Assembly (NCBI RefSeq): GCF_013375535.1
Contig: NZ_JABXJG010000002.1
Span: 1 to 64,000 of the forward strand
Direction of reading: 5' to 3'
DNA length: 64,000 nucleotides
Source: Sphingobium sp. 15-1
GTDB lineage: Bacteria > Pseudomonadota > Alphaproteobacteria > Sphingomonadales > Sphingomonadaceae
The notes below the pieces were generated by a model, which saw nothing but the letters and a program-made list of their open reading frames with translations, ran no database searches and was not told the origin of the DNA. The first letter of the stretch is position 1, and every line of letters starts with the position of its first letter. A program made the position numbers and the translations under genes. Positions 62,301 through 64,000 of the stretch are shown one piece after another.

Positions 62301-63274
62301 GCGGCTTCACCTGGCATGGCGGGCGGCTGGCGGAAGCGCGGGCGGTTTATGGCGGTGCTGACTGGATCGACCTGTCGACCGGGATCAGCCCCATGAGCTG
62401 GCCGGGGAGAGACCGCATTGCCGTGGATTGGCGATGCCTGCCCGATCCGCAGGAACTGGCGGCGCTGGAGGCGGCGGCGGCGGCTCATTTCGGGGTCGAT
62501 CCCGGCCATCTCTGCACCGTGCCGGGCAGCGAGGCGGGTTTGCGGCTGGTCGGCCGGATGCTGGACATGCCCGGCCGCTGGCTGGTGCCGAGCTATCGCA
62601 CCCATGGCGAGATTTTCGCTTGTGGCCGCGCCATGGCCGCCGGAGAGGCCGCGCCCCGGGAAGCGGTCGCCCTGTTGCTCGCCAATCCGAACAATCCCGA
62701 TGGCCGCGTCCTGCCGCCCGCCCGCCTGCTGCAATGGCTGGACGGGCTGGAGCGGGCAGGGGGATGGCTGATCGTCGACGAAGCCTATGCCGATGCCATG
62801 CCGTCCTGCAGCCTGGCGGGGGAGGTGGGGGATGGGCGGCGGCTCATTCTGTTGCGATCCTTCGGCAAATTCTTCGGGCTGGCGGGGGTGCGGCTGGGCT
62901 TTCTCATCGGGCCGCGGGAGATAGTAGCGCAGGCGCGGCGGATGCTGGGGGAATGGCCGGTCTCGGCGGCGGCGATCGCGTTCGGACGGGCGGCCTATGA
63001 AGACCGGGCGTGGATCGAAGAGACGGTTGGCGCTTTGGCGGAGCGGGCGGCGCAACTGGATGCGGTGCTGGCCCGGCATGGGCTGGCGGCGCGAGGGGAA
63101 TGTCCGCTGTTCCGGCTGATCGAGGTGGAGGATGGAGCGGCCCTGTTCGACCGGCTGGCGCGGCGGGCGATCCTGACGCGGCCCTTTGAGGGGGAGCAGC
63201 GCTGGCTGCGGCTTGGCCTGCCCGGCGACGCGGCGGCGCTGGCGCGGCTCGACCGGGCCTTGGCCGATGGCTGA
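62297..63274 (+). CDS. cobC: CobC/CobD-type PLP enzyme (threonine-phosphate decarboxylase)
   Basis: A 325-residue PLP-dependent fold-type I protein that makes the aminopropanol-phosphate arm of cobalamin. LANPNNPDG at 129-136, Asp161 in VDEAYAD and Lys191 in RSFGKFFGLAGVRLGF (the PLP Schiff base) are clear. It is called CobC in Pseudomonas denitrificans style and CobD in Salmonella. It overlaps the cbiB gene by 8 nt. Confidence 0.92.
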   Translation: MSGFTWHGGRLAEARAVYGGADWIDLSTGISPMSWPGRDRIAVDWRCLPDPQELAALEAAAAAHFGVDPGHLCTVPGSEAGLRLVGRMLDMPGRWLVPSYRTHGEIFACGRAMAAGEAAPREAVALLLANPNNPDGRVLPPARLLQWLDGLERAGGWLIVDEAYADAMPSCSLAGEVGDGRRLILLRSFGKFFGLAGVRLGFLIGPREIVAQARRMLGEWPVSAAAIAFGRAAYEDRAWIEETVGALAERAAQLDAVLARHGLAARGECPLFRLIEVEDGAALFDRLARRAILTRPFEGEQRWLRLGLPGDAAALARLDRALADG

Positions 63275-64000
63275 GCCGGTGGCGCTGGCGGCGCTGGTGC
63301 TGGATGCCGGGCTGGGCTGGCCGGGTTGGCTTTATGCGCGGGTCGAGCATCCGGTGGGCGGCTTTGCGCGGATCATCGGCGCGGTGGAGCGGCGGTGGAA
63401 CCGGGAAGCCTGGAGCGGCCCGAAGCGGCGAGGGGCTGGCATTGGCCTGTTGTTGCTGTTGCTGGGCGTCGCGGGGGGTTGCGGTCTTGCGCTGGAATGG
63501 GCGATCCGCAGGTGGGCCGGAGATATGGCGTGGCTCTGGCTGGCGCTGGCGGCGTGGCCGGCGCTGGCGCAGCGCAGCCTTTATGTGCATGTGGCGCCCG
63601 TGGCGCGGGCTCTGGCGAGGGGGGAACTGGATGCCGCAAGACAGGCTGTCGGCCGGATCGTGGGGCGCGACACGGATACGCTGGACGAAGCGGGCGTCGC
63701 CAGGGCCGGGATCGAGAGTTTGGCCGAAAGCTTCTGCGATGGAATTGTGGCGCCGCTCTTCTGGCTGCTGTTGCTGGGGTTGCCGGGCATCTGGGCCTAT
63801 AAGGCCGTGAACACCGCCGACAGCATGGTCGGACACAAGGAGGCGCCCTTCACCGACTTCGGCTGGGCAGCGGCGCGGTTCGACGATCTGCTGAACTGGG
63901 CGCCTGCGCGGCTGGCGGCCCTTGTCCTTTGCATCGCGGGCCGGGGAGGATGGGTCGTGATGTGGCGGGACCATGGACGCCATGCCTCGCCCAATGCGGG
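63267..64000 (+). CDS. cbiB: Adenosylcobinamide-phosphate synthase, 3' end beyond window
   Basis: A partial open frame of 244 residues with no stop before the edge. It attaches aminopropanol (phosphate) to cobyric acid. The family signatures are HPVGGFARIIGAVERRWNR, RDTDTLDEAGVARAGIESLA with ESFCDGIVAPLFW, and YKAVNTADSMVGHK. Several hydrophobic helices are present. The ATG at 63267 overlaps the aminotransferase stop by 8 nt. It is called CobD in P. denitrificans-style nomenclature. Confidence 0.93.
   Translation, partial: MAEPVALAALVLDAGLGWPGWLYARVEHPVGGFARIIGAVERRWNREAWSGPKRRGAGIGLLLLLLGVAGGCGLALEWAIRRWAGDMAWLWLALAAWPALAQRSLYVHVAPVARALARGELDAARQAVGRIVGRDTDTLDEAGVARAGIESLAESFCDGIVAPLFWLLLLGLPGIWAYKAVNTADSMVGHKEAPFTDFGWAAARFDDLLNWAPARLAALVLCIAGRGGWVVMWRDHGRHASPNA

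Noticed and set aside
1..64000. CRISPR arrays, tRNA or rRNA genes, attachment sites
   Set aside because: No regularly spaced repeats, no tRNA cloverleaf or CCA-ending segment, and no tRNA-derived direct repeats were seen at the island edges.

Overview
The window looks like a chromosomal or large-plasmid segment from a sphingomonad (Sphingobium, Novosphingobium, Rhizorhabdus or a relative). This rests on high GC, many TonB-dependent receptors with a DIVVTA/EIVVTA box, several soluble bacterial P450s with ferredoxin partners, and the density of short-chain dehydrogenases and MFS carriers. It has three parts: a mosaic of catabolic gene clusters (about 1-46000), an IS graveyard with broken genes (about 46000-51900), and ordinary core-type genes ending in a B12-controlled cobalamin operon (about 51900-64000). 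No tRNA, rRNA or CRISPR array was seen.

Region A (1-26200) is a P450-centred catabolic cluster. A minus-strand operon (10081 to 5885) encodes SDR, P450, [3Fe-4S]-type ferredoxin, NAD(P)H-ferredoxin reductase and SDR, and is divergent from a NodD/NahR-type LysR gene. It lies beside a second ferredoxin, an aldehyde dehydrogenase and two MFS carriers. Next come a gentisate-dioxygenase-like bicupin, a frameshifted flavin aromatic hydroxylase, an MFS carrier, a TesB-type thioesterase and a CaiB CoA-transferase, all on the minus strand. A plus-strand operon follows: fumarylacetoacetate-hydrolase-type enzyme, MmgE/PrpD protein, GPH-type symporter, SDR, TonB receptor and a second P450 that is a paralogue of the first. 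Inference: an aromatic or alicyclic compound is imported by the TonB receptor, oxidised by P450, ring-cleaved by the cupin and hydrolysed by the FAH enzyme. The substrate cannot be read from sequence.

An IS3-family element (26216-27413) sits at the seam to region B and abuts a TonB receptor that lacks its N-terminal half. Region B (27415-45945) holds an AraC regulator, an orphan cassette of oxidase subunit III- and IV-like membrane proteins, a SnoaL-like/SDR pair with its own TonB receptor, and a long plus-strand operon: SnoaL-like, third P450, FAD-linked oxidase, Rieske ferredoxin, GST, giant indolepyruvate-ferredoxin-oxidoreductase-type enzyme, aldehyde dehydrogenase, SDR and EthD-like protein. 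Nearly all of these genes are joined by ATGA-type overlaps.

The graveyard (45946-51860) contains pieces of IS1634-, IS5- and IS3-type transposases, an acetolactate synthase tail, an AbiEi-like winged-helix stub, cysQ, a cysNC gene fused end-to-end with another TonB receptor fragment, and an outer-membrane protein gene broken by a frameshift, an amber codon and an IS end. Next to it is an ECF sigma / anti-sigma / subtilisin-like protease operon. The protease carries Asp where the oxyanion-hole Asn is expected, and the anti-sigma factor has a periplasmic domain that looks like a protease prodomain; this is the most interesting candidate regulatory system in the window.

The right end carries a ClC channel, a MarR regulator, a DUF3422 protein and an MgtC-like gene whose 5' end is replaced by a REP/RIME-like palindromic element. 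A cobalamin riboswitch then precedes a tightly coupled cobalamin operon (DUF1636, cobT, phosphatase, cobS, aminotransferase, cbiB), cut by the window edge.
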